From the NCBI RefSeq assembly GCF_000478605.2, contig NZ_ASHX02000001.1:4045001-4109000 (forward strand): a stretch of DNA of 64,000 nt. Direction: 5' to 3'. The position numbers were made by a program, and so were the translations under genes. The stretch comes from Streptomyces thermolilacinus SPC6. GTDB lineage: Bacteria > Actinomycetota > Actinomycetes > Streptomycetales > Streptomycetaceae. The notes under the pieces are model-generated. The model saw nothing but the letters and a program-made list of their open reading frames with translations. It made no database searches and was not told the origin of the DNA. This document shows positions 63,842-64,000 of the stretch, one piece after another (within the stretch, counting starts at the first letter, position 1; each line of letters begins with the position of its first letter).

Positions 63842-64000
63842 CGACGCGACGAGACGGCGGTTACGACGGCGCCTCCGGCTTCGGTCCCGGCTCCGGCGCG
63901 GGCTTCGGCGCGGGCTACGGCGCCGGAGGCGGACGCGGCGACGGCTCTGGTTCCGGCTCGGGCCCCGGTTCCGGCTTCGGCTTCGGCTACGGCTCGGGCG
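63838..64000 (+). CDS. putative anti-sigma factor, Gly-rich N-terminus (cut by window end)
   Basis: The first 54 codons of a gene whose ATG overlaps the sigU stop. After MTTRRDGGYDGASGFG the sequence is almost only Gly, Ser, Phe, Tyr and Ala in GFGxGYG-like units. By position this should be the RsuA-type membrane anti-sigma factor, but no zinc-binding or membrane part is visible before the window ends. Identity rests on context alone. Confidence 0.55.
   Translation, partial: MTTRRDGGYDGASGFGPGSGAGFGAGYGAGGGRGDGSGSGSGPGSGFGFGYGSG

Overview
The window is chromosomal DNA of a Streptomyces or a very close relative. It has very high GC with strong third-position GC bias, frequent GTG starts, an actinobacterial 23S rRNA, and signature actinobacterial genes (MtrAB-LpqB, Rv3235 family, PkaA/PkaB kinases, long-form Hpf, large NAD-glutamate dehydrogenase, NnaR). 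From memory, gene order closely follows the S. coelicolor segment from about SCO3018 down to SCO2953. Most of the window is therefore conserved core chromosome, and the unusual material lies in a few accessory patches. All identifications come from reading the sequence; no database search was run.

Layout. 1-3022: 3' part of an rRNA operon (23S lacking its 5' end, 5S, terminator). 3096-8524 (minus): a MoxR ATPase/DUF58/DUF4350/DUF4129 operon behind a multi-pass membrane protein. 8719-14490 (plus): mtnA, then the envelope-sensing mtrA-mtrB-lpqB operon. 14588-17487: ComF-like phosphoribosyltransferase, ribosome hibernation factor, NarL-type response regulator. 17710-19524 (minus): winged-helix protein and acetyltransferase. 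19777-25456: secA, an Rv3235-family gene (minus), a DUF6912 gene and a HAD hydrolase. 26082-31022: the 1646-residue NAD-glutamate dehydrogenase. 31259-36283 is more variable: GT87-like membrane glycosyltransferase, a two-gene polysaccharide-type export ABC transporter divergent from a TetR regulator with a good palindromic operator candidate, and a frameshifted aminoglycoside-phosphotransferase-like pseudogene. 36367-40065 (minus): a sugar-uptake ABC operon (binding lipoprotein, MalF-type permease with an inserted extracytoplasmic domain, MalG-type permease). 40213-47636: an FHA plus FtsK/EccC-like protein divergent from Ser/Thr kinases pkaA and pkaB. 47752-55504: prfB, a small lipoprotein ORF, a Ser/Gly-repeat cell-wall protein with an LAETG sorting signal, a zinc-ribbon membrane protein, then ftsE-ftsX-ctpA-smpB-ssrA. 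55542-58964: small membrane protein, acetyltransferase, MFS exporter divergent from a LysR regulator. 59208-61796: nitrate module narK-nnaR, each gene preceded by close matches to the GlnR box. 61832-62329: an intact VapB-type antitoxin beside a decayed vapC. 62416-64000: a CGNR zinc-finger protein with a collagen-like insert, an ECF sigma factor (SigU-like) and the start of its presumed anti-sigma partner, cut by the window edge.

How the parts work together: translation and ribosome rescue (prfB, smpB, ssrA, hpf), Sec export (secA), division and envelope control (ftsEX, mtrAB-lpqB, pkaAB, MoxR cluster) and nitrogen metabolism (gdh, narK, nnaR). The leads most worth following are the FHA/FtsK-like protein whose P-loop lysine is replaced by arginine, the collagen-like insert in the CGNR protein, the sortase-anchored Ser/Gly-repeat protein, the GlnR boxes, the orphaned vapB, and the Gly-rich start of the putative anti-sigma factor. 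No clearly new multi-gene defence or biosynthetic system was found.
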